A stretch of DNA of 32,318 bases. Source: Candidatus Izemoplasma sp. Its GTDB lineage: Bacteria; Bacillota_I; Bacilli_A; Izemoplasmatales; Izemoplasmataceae. A model generated the notes under the pieces. The model was not told the origin of the DNA. It made no database searches and saw only the letters and a list, made by a program, of their open reading frames with translations. The stretch's first letter is position 1, and each line of letters opens with the position of its first letter. A program made the translations under genes and the position numbers. Of the stretch, positions 7,988-14,938 are shown in pieces. Where the stretch lies: positions 1-32,318 of the forward strand of contig JAIPGF010000016.1 in NCBI GenBank assembly GCA_021736205.1. Direction: 5' to 3'.

Positions 7988-8688
7988 AAATAGATATCAA
8001 AAACTTATCACATACCTATGATGTTGAAGTCTTAAGTGATATAAATTTTTCGTTAGAAGATTATACATCAGTTGCGATTATTGGCGTCAGTGGAAGTGGT
8101 AAATCAACACTCATTAGAATGATGAGTGGCTTAGAAAAACCAACCAAAGGACAAATTTCAATTAATGGTTCAGATGTAAATGAACCTGATTATAAAAAAA
8201 GTGTCGGATTCGTTTTTCAAAATCATAATTTATTTCCACACCTAACACTGAAGAAAAACATTACACTTGTCTTAGAGAAAACACGTGGATACTCAAAAGA
8301 AGAAGCCGACAAAATTGCTGAGAAAAATCTTGCTCTTTTACACCTTGGTGATCAAGGCGATAAACTACCTAAAAATGTCAGTGGTGGTCAAGCACAACGA
8401 GCTTCTATTGCAAGAGCATTAAGTATCGACCCGGATGTCATCTTTTTAGATGAACCAACTTCAAGTTTAGATCCCATTTTAACACATGATGTATTACATG
8501 CAGTTGAAGAATTAAGGGACATAGGAAAACATTTTATTTTTATTACACATCAAATTAGTTTTGTAAAAGATTTTGCAAATTATATCATTTTTATGCATGA
8601 AGGAAAAATTGTAGAACATGGTAAACCTGAAATTTTAGATAATCCTCAACATGATTCATTCAAACATTTCATGAAAAAAGTTCGATAA
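7984..8688 (+). CDS. Polar amino-acid ABC transporter ATPase
   Basis: This 234-residue ATP-binding subunit has Walker A GVSGSGKST (34-42), the Q-loop FVFQN (near 79), the signature VSGGQAQRASIARAL (132-146), Walker B VIFLDEP (152-158) and the H-loop FITHQ. The start is placed at ATG 7984, which lies 10 nt after AAAGGA. An ATG at 7975 sits only one base from that site and would add MVT. The start overlaps the permease stop by 4 bp. It completes the binding protein, permease and ATPase set. A hairpin terminator begins at its stop codon. Confidence 0.9.
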   Translation: MKIDIKNLSHTYDVEVLSDINFSLEDYTSVAIIGVSGSGKSTLIRMMSGLEKPTKGQISINGSDVNEPDYKKSVGFVFQNHNLFPHLTLKKNITLVLEKTRGYSKEEADKIAEKNLALLHLGDQGDKLPKNVSGGQAQRASIARALSIDPDVIFLDEPTSSLDPILTHDVLHAVEELRDIGKHFIFITHQISFVKDFANYIIFMHEGKIVEHGKPEILDNPQHDSFKHFMKKVR

Positions 8689-8714
8689 GAGGCAAATCTT
8701 TGTCTCTTTTTTTA
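8688..8714 (+). terminator. Terminator after the amino-acid ABC operon
   Basis: An 8-bp stem (8688-8695 with 8700-8707, including one G-T pair) has loop ATCT and runs into a T-tract. It starts in the stop codon of the ATPase gene and ends just before the MATE ribosome-binding site, so MATE may be expressed by read-through. Confidence 0.65.
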
Positions 8715-8726
8715 AAAGGGGGAGGT

Positions 8727-10086
8727 GTGAAAACGATTAGTAAAAAACTAACTGAAGGGTCGATAAAAACCTATTTTAAAAAATACCAATACCTGCTTCA
8801 ATTGGGTTTCTATTTAATACTTTATTCAACGTGGTTGATAGCATCTATGCAGGACAAATCAGTACAAATGCTTTGGCGGGCCTTGGATTTTCGTTTCCGA
8901 TATTCTTTTTAATTATTTCACTTAGTTCAGGACTTGGAAATGGGACAACTGCCTTAACTGCTATTTCTTTAGGGGAAGATGATAAAGAGAAATTTCATTC
9001 TTATGCCTATAATGCAGTTATTATGAGTTTGCTGTTTGGTATTTTATTACCTATTTTAGCATTTCTTACTGTTCGACCACTTTTTGAATTAGCTGGCGCA
9101 ACAGGTGAGGTATTAGAAATTGGATATGACTATACAACGACGGTTTTTATGGGAGCCACCTTTTTTGCTCTTAATTTTATTTTTAGAGGTATATTATATG
9201 CAGAGGGTAAAACAAAACCTTATAGAAATGTCTTAATATCAGGATTCTTTTTGAATTTGATTTTAGATCCCTTATTTACTTTTGGTTGGTTTGGTCTTCC
9301 AAAACTCGGTGTAAGTGGAATAGCTTATGCAACGATTTTATCACAAGTTATGGGAACAATATATTTAACGAACACGCTATTAAAATCAGAGTCATTTGAC
9401 GTCAAAATGTTTTTTGAAATTCTGTTTCATTAAAATTCGTTAAAAGAATTTTAAACCAAGGAATTCCATCGTCATTAAATAATGTCACAATTGCAATTGG
9501 AATTTTCATTATCAATTATTTTGTTTTAAAATATGGGGGTAATATAAGTGTTGCTGCATACGGTGCTGCGATACGAATCGAACAGCTAGCATTAGTTCCT
9601 ACCATTGGATTAAATATAGCTGCGATTTCAATTGTTGGACAAAACTATGGTGCTAATAATTTTGATAGAATTCGAGAAACACGAAAAAAGGGATATATTT
9701 ATGGAGTTATCATAATGTTGATTGGAACGGTTATTATTGTGCCACTAGCACCCCAATTGATTTCTATTTTTAATAGTAATCCTGAAGTGATAGAAGCTGG
9801 AAAAACCTATTTAAGAATAGAAGCCATAGCCTTCACAACATATATCTTTTTAAATATTAGTGTTTCTGTATTACAAGGTATAAAAAAACTGCATTATGCC
9901 ATATTTATCGGGTTCTATAGACAGGTATTACCGTTTGGTTTATTCTATCTTCTAGGTACCGTTTTAAATATGGGAATATACGGTGTTTGGTGGGGGATTG
10001 TTATTATTAATTGGTCGGCAGTTATTATTACATTAGTCTATACGAATTATCAACTAAATAAAGTAGAAAAAGAAAAAACTGGGTAA
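8727..10086 (+). pseudogene. MATE-family multidrug exporter, broken by two frameshifts (possibly sequence errors)
   Basis: This is a MATE exporter, a twelve-helix Na+ or H+ antiporter that expels drugs and metabolites. Segment one (GTG at 8727, KTISKKLTEGSIKTYFKK) loses frame at an A6 run (8778-8783). One added A would give IPIPASIGFLFNTLFNVVDS, which joins directly to the second segment, VDSIYAGQISTNALAGLGFS. That segment ends at 9433 and its frame is lost near 9410-9420 (TTTTTTGAAAT). One added base leads into SLKFVKRILNQGIPSSLN and the C-terminal half, which runs to 10086. Both breaks are single-base losses next to homopolymers. Adding the two bases back gives 453 residues, the normal family length. 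The gene is a pseudogene as written, but the clean motifs argue for recent damage or sequencing error. Confidence 0.82.
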
Positions 10087-10098
10087 CCAGTTTTTTTT
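10073..10098. terminator. Two-way terminator between MATE and the DMT gene
   Basis: A perfect 10-bp stem AAAAAACTGG/CCAGTTTTTT (10073-10082 with 10087-10096) has loop GTAA. The MATE stop codon TAA (10084-10086) lies in the loop. T-tracts occur on both strands, so it can end both converging transcripts. Confidence 0.75.
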
Positions 10099-10987
10099 AA
10101 AATAAAAATAATAAAGCAACGCCAGAAAATGCAATTATTGTTCCTATAATTTCTTGCATATTAATTTTCTCATTAAACATTAGGACTGAAAACGGGATGA
10201 TCATTAGAACATTTGTTTGAGCAATCGTTGTTGCGATACCAATTTGCGTATACTGAATAGCTAACAAACTTGTTGAGACCCCTAAAAAAGGACCGAAAAA
10301 TGATCCGATTAGAATGTAAATCATAGCTCTTTTTTTAGTAACTGCGAAACGAACGTTTTTCCAGTTGGATTTAAAAAACATAAATAATGTAAATCCTATT
10401 AGAGCAGCAATAATTCTAATTTGAGTTGCTGCAAAGGCATTGAAATCTCCCATTCCTACTTTACTAAAAATTAACCCAATAGCTTGGGCAAACGCACCAA
10501 TTAATGCAAATAAAATACCACGAACAATATGCGGATGAGATGGTTGTTTATTTTGTCTTTTATAATAGAGTACAAATAAAATTCCGCCTAACGTTAAAAT
10601 CATGCCTAAAATATCAATTAACGATAAAACTTCATCTAAAAAAATAAAACTCATAATCGAGGTTAATACAGGGACCATACTCATAATAACTAAAGAAATA
10701 CGCCCCCCAACATCTAAAAATGCTTGGAATAAGAATAAATCGCCAATCACAAGACCGATAATTCCTGATGCAAGTAACCAGGTCCAACTATGATATGAGG
10801 CATCAATTGGAATGAAAGATCCGCGTGTAATCCATAAAAATAAACCTAAGAATAAAAATCCAAATATGATTCTTAAATAATTTACACTTATGCTTCCAAC
10901 ATCTTTTCCAGCTTTTTCAAAACTAATAACAGTTAATGTCCAACAAAGAGCTGTTCCTAAAGAGATAAATTCACCTATTAAATTCAT
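10097..10987 (-). CDS. EamA/DMT-superfamily permease
   Basis: This 296-residue inner-membrane permease has two EamA repeats of about five helices each, roughly residues 5-140 and 155-296. Typical marks are the early FLFLGLFLW and the repeat ends VVIMSMVPVLTSIMSFIFLDE-like and TNVLMIIPFSVLMFNEKI. Both repeats end with the family's acidic residue after the fourth helix. Such proteins move amino acids, nucleotides or other metabolites, usually outward, but the substrate cannot be assigned. The start overlaps the MFS stop by 4 bp, and an AGGACA site lies in the end of that gene, so the two transporters form an operon. The gene ends at a two-way terminator shared with MATE. Confidence 0.82.
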   Translation of the reverse strand: MNLIGEFISLGTALCWTLTVISFEKAGKDVGSISVNYLRIIFGFLFLGLFLWITRGSFIPIDASYHSWTWLLASGIIGLVIGDLFLFQAFLDVGGRISLVIMSMVPVLTSIMSFIFLDEVLSLIDILGMILTLGGILFVLYYKRQNKQPSHPHIVRGILFALIGAFAQAIGLIFSKVGMGDFNAFAATQIRIIAALIGFTLFMFFKSNWKNVRFAVTKKRAMIYILIGSFFGPFLGVSTSLLAIQYTQIGIATTIAQTNVLMIIPFSVLMFNEKINMQEIIGTIIAFSGVALLFLF

Positions 10988-12150
10988 TGTTGTCCTACTT
11001 TCTTTTGTGTGTTAATAACAAGTAAAATAAATAAAATTATGATAGTGATTATTAAGATTAAAAGGATATATGGAAAAATTGCTAAACTTGTTTTTGCTGC
11101 AATTAGACCAATTAATGGTGGTATAGTACTCCCACCAATATAAGCAAATGCAATTTGATATCCAATTACATGACCACTATTTTCCTTACCAAAAAATTTA
11201 GGTGTTTCATGTATGAGGGATGGGAAAATAGGTGCTAATCCAAGTCCTAGAAGTATGAAAGCGATATAAGTAGTCGTTATATGAAGATTTAAAATAATTA
11301 GAATAATTGAAATAGCGGAAATAATTAAACCTGAAAAAACCAGTCTAACATTAGAAAGAATGATAGAAATAAATCCGCTAATTAAACGTCCAATAGTAAT
11401 CCCTAAATAATAAAAACTAATTAATCTTGCTGCGTTTTCAACTTTGAAGCCACGGATAGAAACTAAAAAACTACTACCAAATAATCCAACACCATATTCT
11501 AACGAAACATAAATTAAGAAAATGAATAACGCATAGGCAACTCCTTTAATTTTAAAAACTTTTATTTTTTTGGAAAAATCATTTTCTTGTGTTTTCCCAT
11601 TAAAATAATTTTTATGCCAGAGGGGCAAAGAAATTAATAAAACTAAAACAAATGAAAACTGTATTAGTGAAATAGTTCGTATACCACCTCGCCAATTATC
11701 GTTAACAAGATATAATGATAAAATATAAGGTCCCATAGAAGCACCCAGTCCCCAAAAAGAATGGAGCCAATTCATATGGTGTGCTTTATAATTTAATGCA
11801 ACAAAATTATTAAGTGCAGTATCAATACTCCCTGCACCAAAGCCAATAGGAATAGCAAGCAGTAAAACAAAATAATAACTAGTAGAATAACTCATACCAA
11901 AAATACCAATTGCAGTTAAAAAGACGCTGAAAAGCACCACACTTTTAGTTTTAAAGCGGTTGATCAAATAACCACTTAGTAAGCTTGAAACAACCGTTCC
12001 TAATGTTGCAACAAGACTTATATATCCAAGTGCGTCAATCGACATATTAAATTCTTGACTCATCAGTGGCCAAGACACACCAATTATACTATCTGGTAGT
12101 CCCAGACTAATAAATGCTAAATAAATAATAATTAATAACAAAGTTGCCAT
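10984..12150 (-). CDS. MFS transporter (FucP/sugar-type)
   Basis: This 388-residue major-facilitator permease has about twelve hydrophobic helices. The half-repeat loops are GYLINRFKTKSVVLF (near residue 60) and GITIGRLISGFISI in the second half. The early motif LAFISLGLPDSIIGVSWPLM and the central NWLHSFWGLGASMGP resemble the fucose/hexose-permease branch. The substrate is a guess, and drug export or other sugars are possible. The ATG follows AGGTGATATT at good spacing. A TATAAT box (minus strand, 12177-12172) lies upstream, in a region shared with the divergent tRNA-Leu promoter. It overlaps the downstream DMT gene by 4 bp. Confidence 0.82.
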   Translation of the reverse strand: MATLLLIIIYLAFISLGLPDSIIGVSWPLMSQEFNMSIDALGYISLVATLGTVVSSLLSGYLINRFKTKSVVLFSVFLTAIGIFGMSYSTSYYFVLLLAIPIGFGAGSIDTALNNFVALNYKAHHMNWLHSFWGLGASMGPYILSLYLVNDNWRGGIRTISLIQFSFVLVLLISLPLWHKNYFNGKTQENDFSKKIKVFKIKGVAYALFIFLIYVSLEYGVGLFGSSFLVSIRGFKVENAARLISFYYLGITIGRLISGFISIILSNVRLVFSGLIISAISIILIILNLHITTTYIAFILLGLGLAPIFPSLIHETPKFFGKENSGHVIGYQIAFAYIGGSTIPPLIGLIAAKTSLAIFPYILLILIITIIILFILLVINTQKKVGQQ

Positions 12151-12171
12151 AATATCACCTGCATCTCATTG

Positions 12172-12177
12172 ATTATA
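12172..12177 (-). promoter_or_regulatory. -10 box of the MFS-DMT operon
   Basis: A perfect TATAAT on the minus strand lies about 20 nt before the MFS ATG. No convincing -35 is seen at 16-18 bp. An inverted repeat TTCAAT-N4-ATTGAA (12201-12216) lies just upstream and overlaps the tRNA-Leu -35 box. Confidence 0.4.
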
Positions 12178-12211
12178 TCTTAAACTAAATCAAAAAAATA
12201 TTCAATATTAA

Positions 12212-12239
12212 TTGAAAGTTTATGGGCTAATGGTATAAT
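12212..12239 (+). promoter_or_regulatory. Sigma-A promoter of tRNA-Leu
   Basis: TTGAAA (12212-12217), a 16-bp spacer and TATAAT (12234-12239) end 10 bp before the mature 5' end of tRNA-Leu. Confidence 0.65.
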
Positions 12240-12249
12240 ATATAGTGTT

Positions 12250-12333
12250 GCGGTCGTGGCGGAATGGCAGACGCGCTAGCTTGAGGGGTTAGTGGTTTTT
12301 ACCATGCGGGTTCAAGTCCCGCCGACCGCACCA
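12250..12333 (+). tRNA. tRNA-Leu, anticodon GAG
   Basis: This 84-nt class II tRNA has acceptor GCGGTCG/CGACCGC, discriminator A and an encoded CCA. The anticodon stem CTAGC/GTTAG encloses the loop TTGAGGG, giving anticodon GAG (reads CUC and CUU). A long variable arm (TGG-TTTTT-CCA type) and the T-arm GCGGG/CCCGC with loop TTCAAGT are present. It is flanked by its own promoter and terminator, so it is a single-gene unit. Confidence 0.95.
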
Positions 12334-12337
12334 TTAT

Positions 12338-12365
12338 AATGACTTAATATAAGTCATTTTTTTTT
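12338..12365 (+). terminator. Terminator of tRNA-Leu
   Basis: An 8-bp stem AATGACTT/AAGTCATT (12338-12345 with 12351-12358) is followed by a T-tract of seven bases. The end of the T-tract overlaps the -35 box of the next promoter. Confidence 0.8.
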
Positions 12366-12392
12366 GACAAAAGAGAACGCACATACTATAAT
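12364..12392 (+). promoter_or_regulatory. Consensus sigma-A promoter of the HTH-TPR regulator
   Basis: TTGACA (12364-12369), a 17-bp spacer and TATAAT (12387-12392) form a perfect consensus promoter. The predicted leader before the regulator is about 100 nt and contains a seven-codon ORF (12476-12496). Confidence 0.75.
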
Positions 12393-12475
12393 TTGATTAA
12401 CTATGAATATACTTATTCAGTTGTGTATATAGCTTTCACACATTTTATTGCATATATGAGTTACAAAAGGAAACT

Positions 12476-12496
12476 ATGAAAAGGTGTCGGGTGTAA
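12476..12496 (+). CDS. Possible six-residue leader peptide (MKRCRV)
   Basis: ATG at 12476 follows AAAAGGAAACT, a better ribosome-binding site than the one before the regulator. The ORF ends with TAA at 12494-12496, one codon before the regulator ATG at 12500 and in the same frame. Stop and start lie so close that terminating ribosomes could reinitiate on the regulator. The peptide resembles nothing known, and the ORF may be chance. Confidence 0.3.
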   Translation: MKRCRV

Positions 12497-12499
12497 ACT

Positions 12500-13813
12500 A
12501 TGTTAAAAGGGAATTACCATGAATTAAATAATTTTGAAGTCATTGGAAATTTGTTAATGATAGAACGAAAAAAACAACATATTTCTTTGCGTGAATTTAG
12601 TGATCAAATTGATTTATCCCATACAATGATTTCCAATATTGAAAAAAACAAAAGTGTGCCATCAGAGGACACTTTAAAAAAGATGGTAAAGGTTTTAAAT
12701 ATTGATATTTTCATGTCTTCAAAATATGAAAAAGACATTGAAAAGTTTAGTGAAAAAATCTTTGATTGTCTCAACCATTACCGTTATGAAGATGCACTAA
12801 AAATCTTATTAAAGTTTGAGTCTAAACCGATTGATTTTGCCTATTCACAATATGCAATTGAATATCGATTAATGAGATTATTTTACTATACGATAAAAGG
12901 ATCTTTTGAACCTTTTTTAAAAAAAGAAATAGATGATTTGTCTTATGTTTTTGATAATTTAAACAAGTCAGAAAAACAATTACTTTTAGTAATTCAAGGG
13001 CTATGGTTTTTATACCGAGATTATTATAAGACTTCAGCAAAATATTTTGAAAAAGCAAAGGAAATTCACAATGGTAACAAGCAACTTATACCGATTATAA
13101 ACGAATATTATATTAGAACATTAATTAAACAATATAAGTTTACAGATGCCACAATTTTAGCAAATAAAACAATTGGAATATACGAAGAAAGTGGGAACTA
13201 CTTGCGTGCAATCCGAACAAAACTTTCTTTAGCCAATATTCACCTAATAATTAAAAAATTAAATACAGCTATGGAAATCGTAAATACTGTTTTAAAATTT
13301 GCTAAAAAACATTCTATAGTGCATTTAATTGGAATGGCAGGTACCATCAAAGCTAACATTCTTTTTGTAAAAGGCGAGTATAAAGACGCATTAAGTACCA
13401 TAAATGGACATTTTGATCCTAAATCAAGATGGGTTGCTTTCACAAAGTTTAGAATTTTGCTATTTAAAGATGTTGAAGAAGCTAAAGATTATTATATTGA
13501 AATAAAGAATGATAAAGACATCCTACTGTCTGATCGAGAAAAATTATACATAGATTGTTTATATTTTTGGGTTGTTGAAAAATTGTCTGAAAACAAACAA
13601 TATTTAAAGTCACTTAAAACAGCTTGTAATTTTGCTGTTGAAGAAAATGATCAAGAGTTAATTGGAATTACTTATAATTTGAGAATTTATTATTATAAAA
13701 GAAAACGCCACTATAAAAAAGCTGTTGAACTAGCAAAAAAATTTGGTATTCATAAAAAACTCCATATTTCATTTATGTACCCATATTTACAAAATGATGT
13801 AAGAAACGAATAA
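12500..13813 (+). CDS. HTH-XRE and TPR regulator, RRNPP-like architecture
   Basis: This 437-residue protein has an N-terminal XRE helix-turn-helix (about residues 14-70: LMIERKKQHISLREFSDQ then LSHTMISNIEKNKSVPS). A long alpha-helical region with TPR-like repeats follows, for example YRYEDALKILLKFES, YYKTSAKYFEKAKEI, YLRAIRTKLSLANIHL and VKGEYKDALSTI. This order and length match peptide-sensing RRNPP regulators such as NprR. Those usually act with a small exported peptide encoded next door, and no convincing propeptide gene is visible here. A consensus promoter lies upstream. The native start has only a distant AAAAGGTG site, 13 nt away inside a short leader ORF, which suggests coupled translation. 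The domain layout is firm, but peptide control is inference. It may also be an orphan XRE-TPR regulator. Confidence 0.75.
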   Translation: MLKGNYHELNNFEVIGNLLMIERKKQHISLREFSDQIDLSHTMISNIEKNKSVPSEDTLKKMVKVLNIDIFMSSKYEKDIEKFSEKIFDCLNHYRYEDALKILLKFESKPIDFAYSQYAIEYRLMRLFYYTIKGSFEPFLKKEIDDLSYVFDNLNKSEKQLLLVIQGLWFLYRDYYKTSAKYFEKAKEIHNGNKQLIPIINEYYIRTLIKQYKFTDATILANKTIGIYEESGNYLRAIRTKLSLANIHLIIKKLNTAMEIVNTVLKFAKKHSIVHLIGMAGTIKANILFVKGEYKDALSTINGHFDPKSRWVAFTKFRILLFKDVEEAKDYYIEIKNDKDILLSDREKLYIDCLYFWVVEKLSENKQYLKSLKTACNFAVEENDQELIGITYNLRIYYYKRKRHYKKAVELAKKFGIHKKLHISFMYPYLQNDVRNE

Positions 13814-13848
13814 ACTAATATAAAAACCTTTTGTAAAATAACTAGATT

Positions 13849-13867
13849 TAGTTGAATAAATCAACTA
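13849..13867. repeat. Inverted repeat after the regulator gene
   Basis: TAGTTGA-ATAAA-TCAACTA is a perfect 7-bp inverted repeat with a 5-bp spacer, 35 bp after the regulator stop. It overlaps a weak promoter-like pair (TTGAAT and TATAAA, 15 bp apart). No T-tract follows, so it looks more like an operator than a terminator. Confidence 0.4.
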
Positions 13868-13884
13868 TATTGTATAAAATACTT

Positions 13885-13980
13885 TTGGTGAGATACTTCA
13901 CAGTTTCAAAGGAAACTCTTAGGGATGAGGGTATATATATTATATAAGTAACCAAAATTTGGTTACTTATATTTTTTTTG
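13885..13980 (+). ncRNA. Candidate small structured RNA
   Basis: Two hairpins lie back to back with no spacer: GTGAG-ATAC-TTCAC (13888-13901) and AGTTTC-AAAG-GAAACT (13902-13917). A linker and a strong terminator hairpin (13944-13970) with a T-tract follow. A -10-like TATAAA (13873-13878) sits at the right distance upstream. The next gene has its own promoter after the terminator, so this roughly 95-nt unit is not its leader. No known RNA family is recognised. It could simply be the 3' untranslated region of the regulator mRNA. Confidence 0.35.
13944..13979 (+). terminator. Strong terminator before the hydrolase gene
   Basis: Stem ATAAGTAACC/GGTTACTTAT (13944-13953 with 13961-13970) has a 7-nt loop and is followed by a long T-tract. 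It ends transcription from the regulator or from the candidate small RNA. Confidence 0.85.
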
Positions 13981-13998
13981 TCTTTTTTTTGGTATAAT
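13979..13998 (+). promoter_or_regulatory. Promoter of the hydrolase-antiporter pair
   Basis: TTTGG runs directly into TATAAT (13993-13998), about 30 nt before ATG 14027. A TTGTCT near 13979 is a poor, closely spaced -35, so this is mainly a -10 driven site. Confidence 0.4.
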
Positions 13999-14026
13999 TT
14001 AATTAGTGTAAAAAAAGGAGTAGATT

Positions 14027-14926
14027 ATGAAAAGAGGATATATTAAAGATTCTTATAAAAATAAATTAAGTTATTTTTCTTGGAATAAAACAGATAGACC
14101 TATGGGTATCATATTGATATTAATTGGGTTAAACGAGCATTCATTAAGATATGATGCGTTTGCTCAGTATTGTAATGAACAGGGATTTATTGTTTTTTCA
14201 GTTGATTATGTTTCACAAGGAATGTCACGAAAAGAAAACGAAGAGTATGTCAATTTTGGCAAAAACGGTGATTTGGTTTTAATAGAAGAAGTTTCAATTA
14301 TGAAAGAAAAAATTAGATCTATTTACCCTGATTTACCGATTAATATTGTGTCTCACAGTATGGGAACTTCAATTATTCGGTCTTATTTAACGGGGAACTC
14401 CAATCAATTTGAAAAAATCGTTTTACTTTCTACGGGGTATCAATCACCATTTTCAACACGCTTTATTTTATTCATAGGCAATATATTAGCTTGGATAAAA
14501 CCTAATAAACCTTTGAAGTTCTTTGACTCTATTTTTAGAAAAACACAATTGCGAATTAAAAAGAAAACAACCATTAACCATTTTATTGAATGGTTAACAC
14601 GTGATATAAAGCAAAATCAAAAAGATAAAAATGATGATTATCTATTTATACGTGTTACAGTTCAAGGGTTTTTAGCTGTTTTCAGACTCATATTAAAATC
14701 AAATAAAAATAGTGATAAAATGAAAAATGGAAACTATTTGTTATTATCTGGGAGTCATGATCCAATAACTAACTTTGGAGAATCGACTAAAAAGTTGCAT
14801 CAACTTTTAAGTAAAAATAATAAATCACAACTAAAAATATATCCGAAAGCAAGACACGATTTATTACATGAAATTAATAAAAAAGACGTATTTAATGATA
14901 TTATTACATACTTAAAATCAAATTAG
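14027..14926 (+). CDS. Alpha/beta hydrolase, monoacylglycerol-lipase-like (Hydrolase_4)
   Basis: This 299-residue serine hydrolase is of the type that cleaves monoglycerides or lysophospholipids. The nucleophile elbow is SHSMG with S111; the first position is Ser rather than the usual Gly. The acid and base are probably D245 in LLLSGSHDPIT and H277 in ARHDLLHE. The oxyanion-side motif is LIGLNEHSLRYDAFA, a form of the family's HGxxEHxxRY. No signal peptide is visible, so it is likely cytoplasmic. A clear AAAAAAAGGAG site precedes the ATG. The antiporter gene starts 12 bp downstream, probably in the same transcript. The triad and length are typical; the true substrate is unknown. Confidence 0.82.
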   Translation: MKRGYIKDSYKNKLSYFSWNKTDRPMGIILILIGLNEHSLRYDAFAQYCNEQGFIVFSVDYVSQGMSRKENEEYVNFGKNGDLVLIEEVSIMKEKIRSIYPDLPINIVSHSMGTSIIRSYLTGNSNQFEKIVLLSTGYQSPFSTRFILFIGNILAWIKPNKPLKFFDSIFRKTQLRIKKKTTINHFIEWLTRDIKQNQKDKNDDYLFIRVTVQGFLAVFRLILKSNKNSDKMKNGNYLLLSGSHDPITNFGESTKKLHQLLSKNNKSQLKIYPKARHDLLHEINKKDVFNDIITYLKSN

Positions 14927-14938
14927 AGGTGATTCATT

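Noticed and set aside
13852-13950. Short ORFs (for example MRVYILYK, and a TTG/GTG-started 20-32-residue frame) as RRNPP signal peptides
   Set aside because: None has both a good ribosome-binding site and a hydrophobic export signal, and the region forms hairpins and a terminator instead.
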